A stretch of DNA of 23,176 nucleotides from Vitrella brassicaformis (Eukaryota > Sar > Vitrellaceae): positions 136,815-159,990 of the forward strand of contig CDMY01000217.1 in the NCBI GenBank assembly GCA_001179505.1, written 5' to 3'. Made by a program: the position numbers and the translations under genes. Below are positions 1-9,299 of the stretch, one piece after another; positions within the stretch are counted from its first letter, which is position 1; every line of letters begins with the position of its first letter. The notes beneath the pieces are model-generated. The model saw only the letters and a program-made list of their open reading frames with translations, was not told the DNA's origin and searched no databases.

Positions 1-845
1 GACCAAAAGGCGACAGAGTGAGAGATTCAGTTCACTTCAGTCAGCCCGTCCGTCGGCTCATCGGCCGATCTCTCTCCCTTCAGCACACATCATCGCCGTC
101 AGCGCGTCGAAGCCATCAGAGAGCCACTCAGACAGACACACGTGCACACACTGAGGACACACAGACAGACAGACATCTGTGTGTGTGAGTCCTGCCTTTG
201 TCCCAATGTGTGTGTGTGCCCATCTCTCTCGGCGTACCAGTTGGTCGAGTGCAGTGTCGTCGCCAAGCACCGCCACACGACATCTGCAGCACACCACACA
301 CACAGACAGATGACAACCACCACCGCCCGTCATCACAGCGCCATGCATCACCTCGGCGTGTCACTCACCAGTCATGTGCATCAATCGCCCCGTGTGTGTG
401 TGTGTCGGTACGAGCGCCCGAGAACAGAGAACCGAGAACCGAGGGAGGGAGGGATGGAGGGAGGGCAGATGACAGATCTCGTGCAGGCCGTCACGGAGGG
501 CTGACAACGGGCCGACAAGGGGCGGGGCAGGGCGACCAGAGGGTTTGAGGGGTCAAGGGTAGGCTCGCATGAAAGGAGGCCCCAGCCTTTGCCGCATTCT
601 TTTCGCCTGTTTGTCTCTTCTGCCGTGTCAATGGTCTCACTGCGGAGCGGTCAATGCGATGAAAGGAGAAAACGAATTGCGTAAGTCGGTGATCGAGTGA
701 GGATCGAATTGCCCTGTTTCTCGAAGCTCACACATTCGTTTGGCCGTTTCGGTGCACGAGATTGTCCAGTGAGAGTCCAGAGGACCAGTGTGAGAGAATG
801 GAGGGCTGAGAGAGGAAAAGCTTGTTCCTCCAGCTCGCACCGCCC
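1..845 (+). repeat. Dispersed repeat, copy A (5' end cut by window edge)
   Basis: Bases 1-845 match 8353-9228 (copy C) almost continuously by eye. Shared landmarks are the opening GACCAAAAGGCGACA, the TCGGCTCATCGGCCGATC block, the CA/TG-rich stretch, the GGGTTTGAGGGGTCAAGGGTAGG block at 541, and a conserved 3' segment ending in CTCCAGCTCGCACCGCCC near 845. The first part also matches copy B from about 3799. No convincing coding sequence is present: the open frames are TG/CA-driven and differ between copies. Compared with copy C, copy A lacks the short telomere-like insertion after GGGTAGG. It ends about 155 bases before the start codon of the next gene. Confidence 0.85.
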
Positions 846-999
846 TCTTCCCGAGTTTGGAGGATGCTCATAGGGCGGCCAATCCGGACATAGGTGGGAA
901 GAGAGAGCCAATCGAAAGTCAATAGGACACAATCACGCCTCTGTTCTCTTCTATTTGCTCGTCTGTTTGCAGTCATCCACCACGGCTGTGAGGGCCGTG

Positions 1000-2457
1000 A
1001 TGAGTAGGCTACTGTCTTGGAAATGGCGCGTCAGCATTGCGAGTGGGTGCCCAAAGTCTGACGCCTCAAGGCATTCTGCTGATGAGATGATTCCTGCTGA
1101 CGTCCTGGGCCGAGTGTTCGCGTCCTTTCTGTCTGTCGACGATGCGCTGAGGGCCCGGGCGGTCGGCAAGACATACGGCGCTCTGCTCATCGATGAGGCC
1201 TTCCTGATGCGCCGCATCGCCAGCTCCCTCGCCCAGCAGCAGCTTACCGGCCTAATCGAGGTGGACGGAGAGGGCGGCATTGAGGCCTCGTCGGCCCTCT
1301 CGCGATTTGGGTACCTGGCTCGCTGTGCCTATGTCATCGAACAGACTGCCAGATGGCCGATGATGGCCACACTCATCAAGGCGGCGAGTGCGTGCGGTCT
1401 GGCGGGCCAGATGCCTTTGGTGCTGTCCGCCGAGTGGCTGCCGGGCGTCCTGCCCGACAAGGCCAGCTTCCATCGGCTGCCTATTGCGATGGCCCTCTAC
1501 AAGACACTGGGCCATCCGCTTGGCCGCACTGCCCGCTCCAACAACCTGGCAGAGCGGCTTCGGCTGACGGAGGTTTATCACAAGAAGGATATCCTTATCG
1601 CCCGCTTGCTGCTTGTGGCATCCTACATCGTCTTCCTCCTCTTGCTCGTGGCGATCGGTTATATCTGCGTCAAGCTGCTGATGCCGTTAACGTGTCGCGT
1701 CTGGGATTTGCTTGAGGAGGTGAATCAGGTGGTGGATGAGCTGTTGGATCCCCCGCTCGAGCGCTCCTTGGTATGTCGGTACACCATTGACGCCATTCCT
1801 ATCGTAATGAGTTACGGGGTGGTACTGCTCATGGTGGTCCTCCTAACAGCGACTTACGTGGTGGCACTGCCCATGGAGGTCCACTTAACACTCGCAGCCA
1901 TGCATGCCAGCTACGCAGCAGGACTGGTGCGGCAAAAGCTCGTCCAGTACTACCGCATCGGCGGGAGAACGTTTCGCGTCATCGGTCAGCGCGAGGAATC
2001 CTGCCGCGGCCAATGGAGGTATTCCGAGAGCGACCCGCCCGTCAACTCAAATGGCCGCATTTATCGCTCATTCAGCGCACTCGCCCTTGACGCACTGTGG
2101 GAAGCCACATCTTTCAGCCACACGACGGTGCTCGAGGCCGAAGTGGGCCAAGGCCATGGCGGCTATCGGCGATTATTGTGTGATCCCTTGACGAGCGGCC
2201 AACTCGATTTGTCGGTCATCGATTGGCGAGCGGCACACATGGGGACAGCCCGGGTGGTGGTGCTGCTGGTCGGTGGCCTCTCTGTGGTGGCCTCCGTATC
2301 GCTCTTTGGCGGGCGCGTCATGATCAAGACGACTGAGAGGAAGGCGGTGGGCGGCTCGTCTGTCGATGAGCGGTTCCCTCTCACGATGGCTGCCGTGCGG
2401 CAGCTTCTGAGGCGATTTGGACTTGAAGACAACACGGTCGGCCCGCTGCAACCTTGA
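1000..2457 (+). CDS. Three-pass membrane protein with a possible N-terminal F-box
   Basis: This is a single long open frame of 485 residues from the ATG at 1000 to TGA. I chose that start because it is the first ATG in frame. A CTGTTTGCAG acceptor-like site at about 963-972 suggests an intron in the leader or a further upstream coding exon. Residues about 31-64 (IPADVLGRVFASFLSVDDAL, then ARAVGKTYGALL) resemble an F-box. Hydrophobic helices lie near residues 197-228, 265-290 and 416-437. A soluble, Trp/Tyr-containing segment of about 125 residues lies between the last two. I do not recognise a family, and the F-box call is weak because F-box proteins are rarely integral membrane proteins. Coding-like codon use and the lack of TG/CA runs contrast sharply with both flanks, so the gene itself looks real. 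If the F-box holds, a membrane-anchored SCF adaptor is one reading. Confidence 0.72.
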   Translation: MSRLLSWKWRVSIASGCPKSDASRHSADEMIPADVLGRVFASFLSVDDALRARAVGKTYGALLIDEAFLMRRIASSLAQQQLTGLIEVDGEGGIEASSALSRFGYLARCAYVIEQTARWPMMATLIKAASACGLAGQMPLVLSAEWLPGVLPDKASFHRLPIAMALYKTLGHPLGRTARSNNLAERLRLTEVYHKKDILIARLLLVASYIVFLLLLVAIGYICVKLLMPLTCRVWDLLEEVNQVVDELLDPPLERSLVCRYTIDAIPIVMSYGVVLLMVVLLTATYVVALPMEVHLTLAAMHASYAAGLVRQKLVQYYRIGGRTFRVIGQREESCRGQWRYSESDPPVNSNGRIYRSFSALALDALWEATSFSHTTVLEAEVGQGHGGYRRLLCDPLTSGQLDLSVIDWRAAHMGTARVVVLLVGGLSVVASVSLFGGRVMIKTTERKAVGGSSVDERFPLTMAAVRQLLRRFGLEDNTVGPLQP

Positions 2458-2829
2458 CTGACCGTCAGTTGTGTGGGGGAATGAGAGAGAGGGGGCGAGA
2501 GAGGGGGCTGCTCGGTGTGCTGGGGGTGCTGTCACGTCTAAATTGACGGATTGCGACTGCAGGAATGTGTGATGGACCTTCCATATTGGCCAAGAAATGC
2601 ATTGCGATGCATTGATGGATAAAAGGGGTATGCACACCCTCTTGCTGTCCGTCCATCCATCCACTTTCCTCACATTACATATTTACACGCCCGACACCAT
2701 CACAGGCAGTTTGCACATAAGAAAACGCACGAACGTGTGGAGCCGTCAGTGACGCATAGAGAAGCGAATGATCATACCTTCGATGCATCCCCTTCCCTCT
2801 CTCATTCCCCACACGCCTATATATGTCAC
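2458..2829. other. Intergenic spacer and 3' flank
   Basis: This holds the 3' flank of the membrane-protein gene and the region beyond the stop of the minus-strand TLDc fragment, so two 3' ends converge here. It contains a GA-rich patch (2483-2510) and AT-richer sequence. I see no gene or clear polyadenylation signal. Confidence 0.5.
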
Positions 2830-3024
2830 CTACTGCCCGGCCGCCACATGCAGCACCTCGAGATCATCAGCCATGAACTCTACCGACACGCCCAGATAAC
2901 CATGGCCAAAGCCCGCAAGCGCATTGGGGCCGGGGTGGTTCTGACGGCAGCTGCGCATGTCGGCAGTCAGCTCTTCACTGCTATGGCCCAGCCACAGATA
3001 CCCACCGATCCGCACCTTAGTGTC
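2830..3024 (-). pseudogene. TLDc-domain gene remnant (C-terminal end only)
   Basis: Read on the minus strand, about 65 codons end in TAG at 2830-2832. The translation follows the C-terminus of the intact RING-TLDc gene at 4726-6026. KVRIGGYLWLG corresponds to KVWIGGDLWLG, TADMRSC to AADIRSC, HGYLGV to EGYVGA, and ADDLEVLHVAAGQ-stop to ADEIEVLHVGGQ-stop. The Asp/Glu-rich DDLEVLHV end is the typical terminal strand of TLDc domains. Similarity ends abruptly near 3024. Further out on the minus strand there is only CA/TG-rich repeat, with no N-terminal TLDc half and no RING. A last exon of a gene broken by the repeat, or a partial inverted duplication, both fit. A functional gene with distant exons is less likely because copy B lies directly behind it. 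Confidence 0.75.
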
Positions 3025-3280
3025 AGACACGATACAACACACCAGACAGAGACAGAGGGAAATCCATCCAACCATCTCACAGAGAGTGGGGGGCGGCACA
3101 GTCAACGTGTCAGATGTCCGCATGGCAGCAGAAAGCCAGCACACCGACACACACAGGCCGCACCAGACAACACGTATCCGTCCCACTCGCAAATGCCACT
3201 CACACAATACACAAAGTCTTTCTCCCATCGGCCGCCCACATCGGTCCAGCGGCGCGTGTGTGTCGATGTCTCTCTCTGTG
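3025..3280. repeat. CA/TG-rich spacer related to the 7.2-7.7 kb array
   Basis: Low-complexity sequence between the TLDc remnant and copy B. The block around 3137 (CAGCACACCGACACACACAGGC) is nearly repeated at 7729, just before copy C, and at about 7310 inside the tandem array. The homologous context of B and C therefore extends leftward beyond the core element. Confidence 0.55.
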
Positions 3281-3610
3281 CGCCTCTCTGTCACCGCCCG
3301 GCAACCCTAAAGCACCAACACCCTTCATGGGCTGACGCTCTCCAGTTGACGGACGGCAACCAAGATGCCCACAGAGAGGGAGGAGGACACACACGCAAAG
3401 AAAACCATACACAGCTGGCAAAACCAAAACGGTCTCTCTCTGAGTGTGTGTGCGTGTCGGCCTGTCCGTCTGTCTGTGAGCCGGCCGTGTGTGACGGATG
3501 CATCGACGAGAGATCAACACACTCTCGCGAGCATGCGTCAAACACGCGCAGCTCACAGACAGACGGCCACCGCCACCCCACACAGCGATTCCTTTGTGCA
3601 GCCAGCCAAT

Positions 3611-3632
3611 CCTCCCTCCCTCCCTCCCTCCC

Positions 3633-3664
<32 letters not shown>
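3611..3664 (+). repeat. Compound microsatellite (TCCC)n-(TGTC)8
   Basis: A TCCC tract at 3611-3632 is followed by eight TGTC units at 3633-3664. The homologous site in copy C (about 8174-8103 region, 8184-8203 for TGTC) has a shorter TCCC part and only five TGTC units. The tract length therefore changed after the two copies separated. Confidence 0.85.
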
Positions 3665-4311
3665 ATCTCTCCCCCGCCCCCCACTCATCAGCCGACACAC
3701 TCATCGCAGCAGACGACCAGGACGACATGACAATGGCAGCCAGACCGACCGACACGCAAAGCCCCACAACACAACACAGTGAGATCGACGCACATACGAC
3801 CAAAAGGCGACATACTGAGAGATTCAGTTCAGTTCAGTCAGCCCGTCCGTCGGCTCATCGGCCGATCTCTCTCCCTTCAGCACACATCATCGCCGTCAGC
3901 CACCTGCATCCGTTCAGATGACACACGCCACACAGAGAGGAGACATCTGTGCGTGTGAGTCCCGCCTGTCCCGCTGTGTGCCCATCTGTCTCGGCGTACC
4001 AGTTGTTGGAGTGCCCTCACTCCTTTGTCACACCGCTGCACCTCTCACACCACACGACGTCTGCAGCACCCCACACACAGATCCAGGCACCAACCGTCCA
4101 GACAGCACATGCATCATTTCGGCGTGTCACGCGCCCGCCGTGTGCATGACGTCCGCCTTGATTACGCACCTGCCTGTGCCGCCAGCAGCCGCCTGTGTGC
4201 CGACAGAGAGAGGGGACAGCTGACAGATCTCGTGCAGTGGGCCGTGAGCAAGGCTGACAAGGAGCCAATTGGCAGACCCGCGCGGTGGGGTGGGGCGCTG
4301 AAGAGGGTGAC

Positions 4312-4338
4312 AGGGTAGGGTTTAAACCCTGAACCCTA
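4312..4338. other. Palindromic telomere-like junction
   Basis: Contains AGGGTAGGG running into TTTAAACCCT and then GAACCCTA. The 14-base core AGGGTTTAAACCCT (4317-4330) is a perfect palindrome made of two plant-type telomere-like half repeats facing each other. It sits where copy B stops matching copies A and C. It may be an element terminus, a repaired break or an interstitial telomere scar. Confidence 0.6.
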
Positions 4339-4725
4339 CGAGGTTTCATCTTGCAGCGCTCCTGTGCCTTTCGGACAGCTGTGCGTTGGGAGTGTGAGGC
4401 ATTCGGCCGAGAGAGCGGCTTAGCGAATCAGTGGAGTCATCCGTCACACCGTCGCCCTGTCGACTGGTGTGGTGGGATGGCGGGCCGCTGAGCTGACAGA
4501 AAGAGTGAGGGCTGCAGTGAGGCCCACAGACACTCTCGGCCGCACACATTGGCTCTGCAATGACTGCAGATCTGAGGCGACCGGTGGATGGGCGCAGTGA
4601 GGCGATAGCATAGACACTGAGGGCACATCAGCTGCAGGTGAGATGATTCAATGGACTCATCCATCTATTCATCTCAATGCCTCTGTGTGTGTGTTTGGTT
4701 CGTGCAGCTTGGTTGCCGCATCACA
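4339..4725 (+). promoter_or_regulatory. 5' flank and probable leader of the RING-TLDc gene
   Basis: Non-repetitive sequence between copy B and the start codon. GCTGCAG-GTGAGATG at 4630-4645 looks like a splice donor, and TGTTTGGTTCGTGCAG ending at 4707 looks like an acceptor, so a 5'-UTR intron of about 71 bases is likely. An in-frame ATG at 4651 would fall inside that intron, which is why the start at 4726 is preferred. No clear core promoter motif was recognised. Confidence 0.4.
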
Positions 4726-6026
4726 ATGGCGGCCTCTGCTGGTGCTGGTGGTGGTGGTGGTGTTAGTATCATAATGCCCAAGTGCAGTGTGTGTGATGAC
4801 GACTACCAATCGCATGGCGACAAGGCGCCCGACCAGCTCAGATGCGGTGAGCAATGCACACACACGGCACACAAGGCCAACAGGATGATGATCAGTGTGG
4901 CTCTGTCTGGTGTGTTTGGCGGTTTCTGTTTGCTTAGGTCATTCCTTCTGTGCGGCGGTGAGTGAGTGGGCACTGGAGAGGGTGTTGGTGACAATGGCAT
5001 GCCATGTGTTTGTCTGCAGTGCGTCAGAGGGCTCATCCGCCATCACCCCTACGGCCGTCGTGCTGCCAAGTGCGCCATCTGCAGGTAAACTAAGACATCA
5101 AGGCGACACACATATGGGTCGTTCGACGTGCCCCCCTCCCTTCGTGTGTGCGTTGTCTTGATCAGGGCGGCGACTGCGGAGGTCGACGTCCGTCCCAACC
5201 ACGGCATGAGAGAGGCCATGGCGTCGCTGCTGGCGATTCGCATGCAGACGGTGCGAACAATCTGACAGACGCCATGACTTCGGCAGCCATCGTCGCATAT
5301 GTGTGTGTGTGGCTGGTCAGGTGAGTCTGCCGGAGGGCACTTCACTGACTCGACAGGAGTACTACGGCCTTCTGGGACTGCTGGGCGACCACAGCATGAA
5401 GCTTCAGTCCATCTACCGGTATGTATGCAGCCGACACGCACACTCACACACACTCACACTATCCATCCATGTGACAATGATGGTGAATTCGGTTTTCTTT
5501 TTTTTTTGTCTCTGTGTGTGTGTGTGTGTGCATCAGGGCGTCGCGTGACGGCACCACCTACGACGATTTGCTGCGTTGTGTTTGCGACAAGACCGGCCTG
5601 GCCTTCATCATCCGGAAGGGCGAGTACGTTTTCGGCGCCTTCATCAGTGCCGGCATCCGACTGCCTGACGACCCGACCGACACCAACCGGTACGACTGTG
5701 ACGTCTGGCATTTCTCGCTGGCCGGCCACTTCGCCCAGCCCACCAAGATAGAGATCAGCCGATTGGCGCAGTATGTGGCGGTGGCGGGGAGGGAGGGTCG
5801 TGTGTGGGGTGCGAAGGTGTGGATCGGTGGGGACCTGTGGTTGGGTGACGGCCGTGGCAGTGGTCGGCCGGCTGCCGACATCCGCAGCTGCTACCAGTCC
5901 ACCGACAGGAACGAGGTGCCTGAGGGCTATGTGGGGGCGAGGAATAGCTATGGCAGTGCTCTGCTGGGCGGGTCATTCTTCTTCGATGCGGATGAGATAG
6001 AGGTGCTGCACGTGGGCGGGCAGTGA
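4726..6026 (+). CDS. RING finger-TLDc fusion protein, probable E3 ubiquitin ligase
   Basis: Six-exon model: 4726-4846, 4938-4957, 5020-5084, 5166-5250, 5321-5418, 5537-6026. All junctions are GT-AG, the phases agree, and the product is 292 aa. Residues 20-68 form a complete RING-HC: C20-x2-C23-x16-C40-x-H42-x2-C45-x2-C48-x16-C65-x2-C68. A 20-base micro-exon supplies most of the CGHSFC core. Residues about 107-290 resemble a TLDc domain: LTRQEYYGLLGLL, then YDDLLRCVCDKTG, FIIRKGEYVFGAFISAG, WIGGDLWLGD and a terminal EIEVLHV strand. RING-HC domains recruit ubiquitin-charged E2s. TLDc domains in eukaryotes are linked to oxidative stress and V-ATPase regulation. Joining the two suggests a ligase that uses TLDc for target binding, which is inference. 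The final exon reads through to TGA at 6024. A TLDc remnant lies at 2830-3024. Confidence 0.85.
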
Positions 6027-6769
6027 GTGTCTGTTTGGGGTGCATTTGCTTCTCGACGTGGGCGGGGCATGAGGGCGGTGTGTCAGTGACAGAGGGAGGG
6101 GGAGGATGTGTGTGTGTGTGAGGTGTCTGTCATGGGATTGCTCTCTTCTCCCCATCCCACGCTGCACAGACATTCCTATGGACAGGAGGGCTCTTCGGAT
6201 ATGTGTGTGTGTATGTGCCGCCCGAGCTGTCTGTGTGCACAGCTTATTATATATATATTCATCCCATCGCTTCTGAGACCCAAAGAGACTGACTTACTGA
6301 TGTGATCGACTCAATTCACCTGTGGCATCTGTCGTGTTGATCTCTGTGTGTGTGTCTCCAGCTAATGGCCACGGCCCACTCTCTGACTCCGTGTCCGTAT
6401 GCCCCACACACACAAACAGACAGAAACAATCGACACAGACACACCAAAAAGAACCCAAACCACACACACACGACCAGCCGAGCAGAGCGCACAGACAGAC
6501 AACCATTGGATGTCTCTCTGTGTCTCTCACTCAGAGCAGAGACCCACATAAGATCGTTCCCCTGTCTGTCATAGATATCATTTCTCAGCCGGCGATCGGC
6601 TTGGGCACTGATGTGAGGCCGATGCAGTGCACTGGGGCCGCCTTAGCTATGGCGCCGCTGGACGGCCGGATGGGCTAAATTGTGGGCGTCAGTCAGGTGA
6701 GCGCATTGACTGTCATAATGACTTGGCCGGCAATGGCATAGTCTGCACACCGACGAGTGGCCTGGCCAC
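6027..6769. other. 3' flank and CA/TG-rich spacer
   Basis: Sequence after the RING-TLDc stop with TG-rich patches, a short TATATATAT run (about 6247-6257) and long CA-rich stretches. Frames here are open only because of simple sequence. Nothing gene-like was found on either strand. Confidence 0.5.
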
Positions 6770-7765
6770 TCCTCTGTGTGAGTGTGTGTGTCTGTCTGTC
6801 AGCTGCTCGATGGCCACCGCACACAGAGAGTGACGATCAACACTCACTGTGTAAGTTGACAATCGAGCGCACGAGAGACAGCACACAAACACACGAGTAT
6901 CACACCACAGCAGAACCAAACCGTCGTCTCACCTGTTTGGCTGTGTCCTCACTGTCCACACCAGTCAGCACCCCCCAATGCAGCGGACATGTCAGCCACT
7001 CAGTCAATCAGATGCCACACATACACAACCAGGAAAGTGAGTGTCACACAAACCATCAGCAGTGAGTGAGTGAGTGAGTGTATTCTTATACCAGGCAGAC
7101 AGATAGACAGACAGAGGGAAGGAATCCACCCACCCAAGCGACACATATCAGCAGCTGCCGGCCAGCCAGGCGGAATACACAGAAAGCAGCTCGTTGTTCC
7201 TTTCCCTTCGTGTGTTTGTCTCTGTCAGTCGGCCGCTCGATGGCCACCGCACACAGAGAGCGATGCTAAACACTCAATGCATTGTGACGTGACCAGGCAC
7301 GGTGACAGTCAGCACACCAACACACGCAGGCACGACAGACGCTTGTGTCGGTCAACGGGCCACAAGAAGAGGCGTACGTGCGTGCAATGCAGACAGACAG
7401 ACATCCATCCACTCATTCATGTATGTGTGTGTGCGCGGATCGACAAATGGAATGAACAGCCACACACACACTCACAGGCGAGTGCATCAGACACACAGAC
7501 AGATAAAGGAAGAAACAGATCTCTCTCTTTCCCATCCACAATGAGGCATCCAGGCAGATGTGGGAGCAACACAATACAGTCGACACAACACACCAAAAGC
7601 AGGCGCTGTTCCTTTCTGTGTGTGTGTGGTGTCTGTATGTCTGTCTGTCGGCCGGCCAAGGGCCACCACACACAGAGCGATGATCAGCAGTCACTGTGTG
7701 AGATGACTAAGAAGCACTCGACAGTCAGCACACCGACACACACAGGCAGCATCAAACAAGCGTGT
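6770..7765 (+). repeat. Degenerate tandem array, period about 420 bases
   Basis: Three similar blocks occur at about 6770-6900, 7195-7345 and 7605-7765. Each runs from a C/T- and TG-rich stretch into CTGTC(A/T)G.., a GGCCACCRCACACAGAG motif (near 6810, 7241 and 7662), then CGATSMTMARCA.TCA and CAGCACACMRACACAC. Anchor spacing is about 430 and 420 bases. The last unit leads directly into the left flank of copy C. Sequence between anchors is CA-rich and diverged. No coding potential was recognised. Confidence 0.65.
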
Positions 7766-7841
7766 TGATCCCATCTCTCTCTCTCTCTCTCTGTGTATGT
7801 GTGTGTGTGTGTCCATCTCATTCCCTCGCCCCCCCCTCTGG

Positions 7842-8514
7842 CGCATCTCTGTCACCGCCCGGCAACCCTAAAGCGCCAACACCCTTCACGGGCTGACGCT
7901 CTTGGGTACACGGACGGTCATACAGATGCCCACAGAGGGAGGGAGGCGGACACACACAAGGGGAAACCGAAACTCTCTCTCTCTCTCTCAGCCAGACAGA
8001 CTATCTCTGTGTGTGTGTGTCGGTCTGGCTGTCTGTGAGCCGGCCATGTGTGACGGATGCATCGACGAGAGACCAACACACTCTCGCCAGCAGCCGTGAC
8101 ACCTCGGCGACATACAGACAGACGGCCACCGCCACCCCACACAGCGATTCCTTTGTGCAGCCAGCCAGCCAATCCTCCCTCTCTGTCTGTCTGTCTGTCT
8201 GTCATCTCTCCCCCGCCCCCCACTCATCAGCCGACACACTCATCGCAGCAGACGGCCGACGAGTTTGAGATCGAGAAGCTATGACGATGGCAGCCAGACC
8301 GACCGACACGCAAAGCGCCACAACACAACACAGTGAGATCGACGCACATACGACCAAAAGGCGACATAGTGAGGGATTCAGTTCAGTTCAGTCAGCCCGT
8401 CCGTCGGCTCATCGGCCGATCTCTCTCCCTTCAGCACACATCATCGCCATCAGCGCGTCGGAGCCATCAGAGAGCCACTCAGACAGCCACACACTGAGGA
8501 CAGACTGAGGACAC

Positions 8515-8545
<31 letters not shown>

Positions 8546-9228
8546 TCTGTGTGTGTGAGTCCTGCCTGTGTCCCAATGTGTGTGTGTGCCCATCTCCCTC
8601 TGCGTACCAGTTCGTCGAGTGCAGTGTTGTCGCCAAGCACCGCCGCCCCGCACCGCCACACGACATCTGCAGCACACCACACACACAGACAGATGACAAC
8701 CACCACCACCCGTCATCACAGCGCCATGCATCACCTCGGCGTGTCACGCACAGTCCCGTGTGTGTCGTGCGAGCGCACGAGAACCGAGGGAGGGAGAGAG
8801 AGAGGGAGAGAGGAAGGGGTGAGGGCAGATGAAAGATCTCGTGCAGTGGGCCGTCAGGAGGCCGACAAGGGGCGGGGCGGGGCGGCCAGAGGGTTTGAGG
8901 GGTCAAGGGTAGGGTTTCAAACCTAACCCCACGGGCGCCAGCTCGCATGAAAGGCCCCCACCAGACCCCCAGCCTTTGCCGCATTCTTTTCGCCTGTTTG
9001 TCTCGCCTGTCGTCAATGGTCTCACTGCGGAGCGGTTAATGTGATGAAATAAGAGAACGAATTTGTGGAAGTCGGTGATCGAGTGAGGATCGAATTGCCG
9101 TTTTTCTCGAAGCTCACACATTCGTTTGGCCATTTCGGTGCAGAGATTGTCCAGTGAGAGTCGAGAGGGGAGTGAGAGAATGGAGGGCTGAGAGAGGAAA
9201 AGCTTGTTCCTCCAGCTCGCACCGCCCT
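7842..9228 (+). repeat. Dispersed repeat, copy C (longest copy)
   Basis: The left part (7842-8910) matches copy B and the right part (8353-9228) matches copy A, so this copy links the other two. It carries CCCTAAA at 7866-7872 near its left end and AGGGTAGGGTTTCAAACCTAACCCC at about 8907-8930, an imperfect form of the palindromic junction seen in copy B. The remaining 300 bases (about 8930-9228) are shared only with copy A. The minus-strand frame of 191 codons at 8409-8984 is not conserved in frame in copy A and is judged non-coding. The next start codon is at 9438. Confidence 0.85.
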
Positions 9229-9280
9229 TCGGGGTTCACGCATTGCCGAAACATTCGGTTTCTTACTTTTTTTCGGACAC

Positions 9281-9299
9281 GCCTGCCCTTTAGGCAGGC
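9281..9299. other. Small perfect hairpin in 5' flank
   Basis: GCCTGCC (9281-9287) pairs perfectly with GGCAGGC (9293-9299) around a CTTTA loop. It sits about 140 bases before the start codon of the RING-PEYNG gene, where copy C has ended. It could be structure in the mRNA leader or chance. Confidence 0.35.

Larger units (their letters stand above)
3281..4338 (+). repeat. Dispersed repeat, copy B, with telomere-like ends
   Basis: Matches copy C from GCGCMTCTCTGTCACCGCCC (3281 versus about 7842) rightward. Shared blocks include GGGCTGACGCTCT, GTGACGGATGCATCGACGAG, GCCACCGCCACCCCACACAG, the ACTCATCAGCCGACACACTC block and the GACCAAAAGGCGACAT block at 3799. Similarity weakens after about 3910 but continues to about 4311. 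Close to the left end is CCCTAAA (3305-3311), and at the right end AGGGTAGGG followed by TTTAAACCCT. To the right, copy B diverges from copies A and C, which share about 300 further bases. A long open frame on the plus strand (2737-3921) is an artefact of stop-poor simple sequence. Confidence 0.8.

Noticed and set aside
3611-3664. Possible CRISPR-like array of short repeats
   Set aside because: The repeats are contiguous tetranucleotides without spacers, so this is a microsatellite.
2737-3921. 394-codon plus-strand open frame across copy B
   Set aside because: It is Ser/Thr/His/Pro-rich, driven by CA and TCCC/TGTC simple sequence, overlaps the TLDc remnant and is not kept in frame in copy C.
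4651-4725. Upstream in-frame ATG for the RING-TLDc protein
   Set aside because: The added residues (QCLCVCVWFVQLGC) are encoded by TG-rich sequence ending in a GTGCAG acceptor, so it is best read as intron.
7070-7768. 232-codon plus-strand open frame in the tandem array
   Set aside because: Its composition follows CA/AGAC repeats and the units do not share one conserved frame.
8409-8984. 191-codon minus-strand open frame in copy C
   Set aside because: It is composed of Cys/Val/Ser runs from TG repeats, and the matching part of copy A has shifts and stops. There is no domain.
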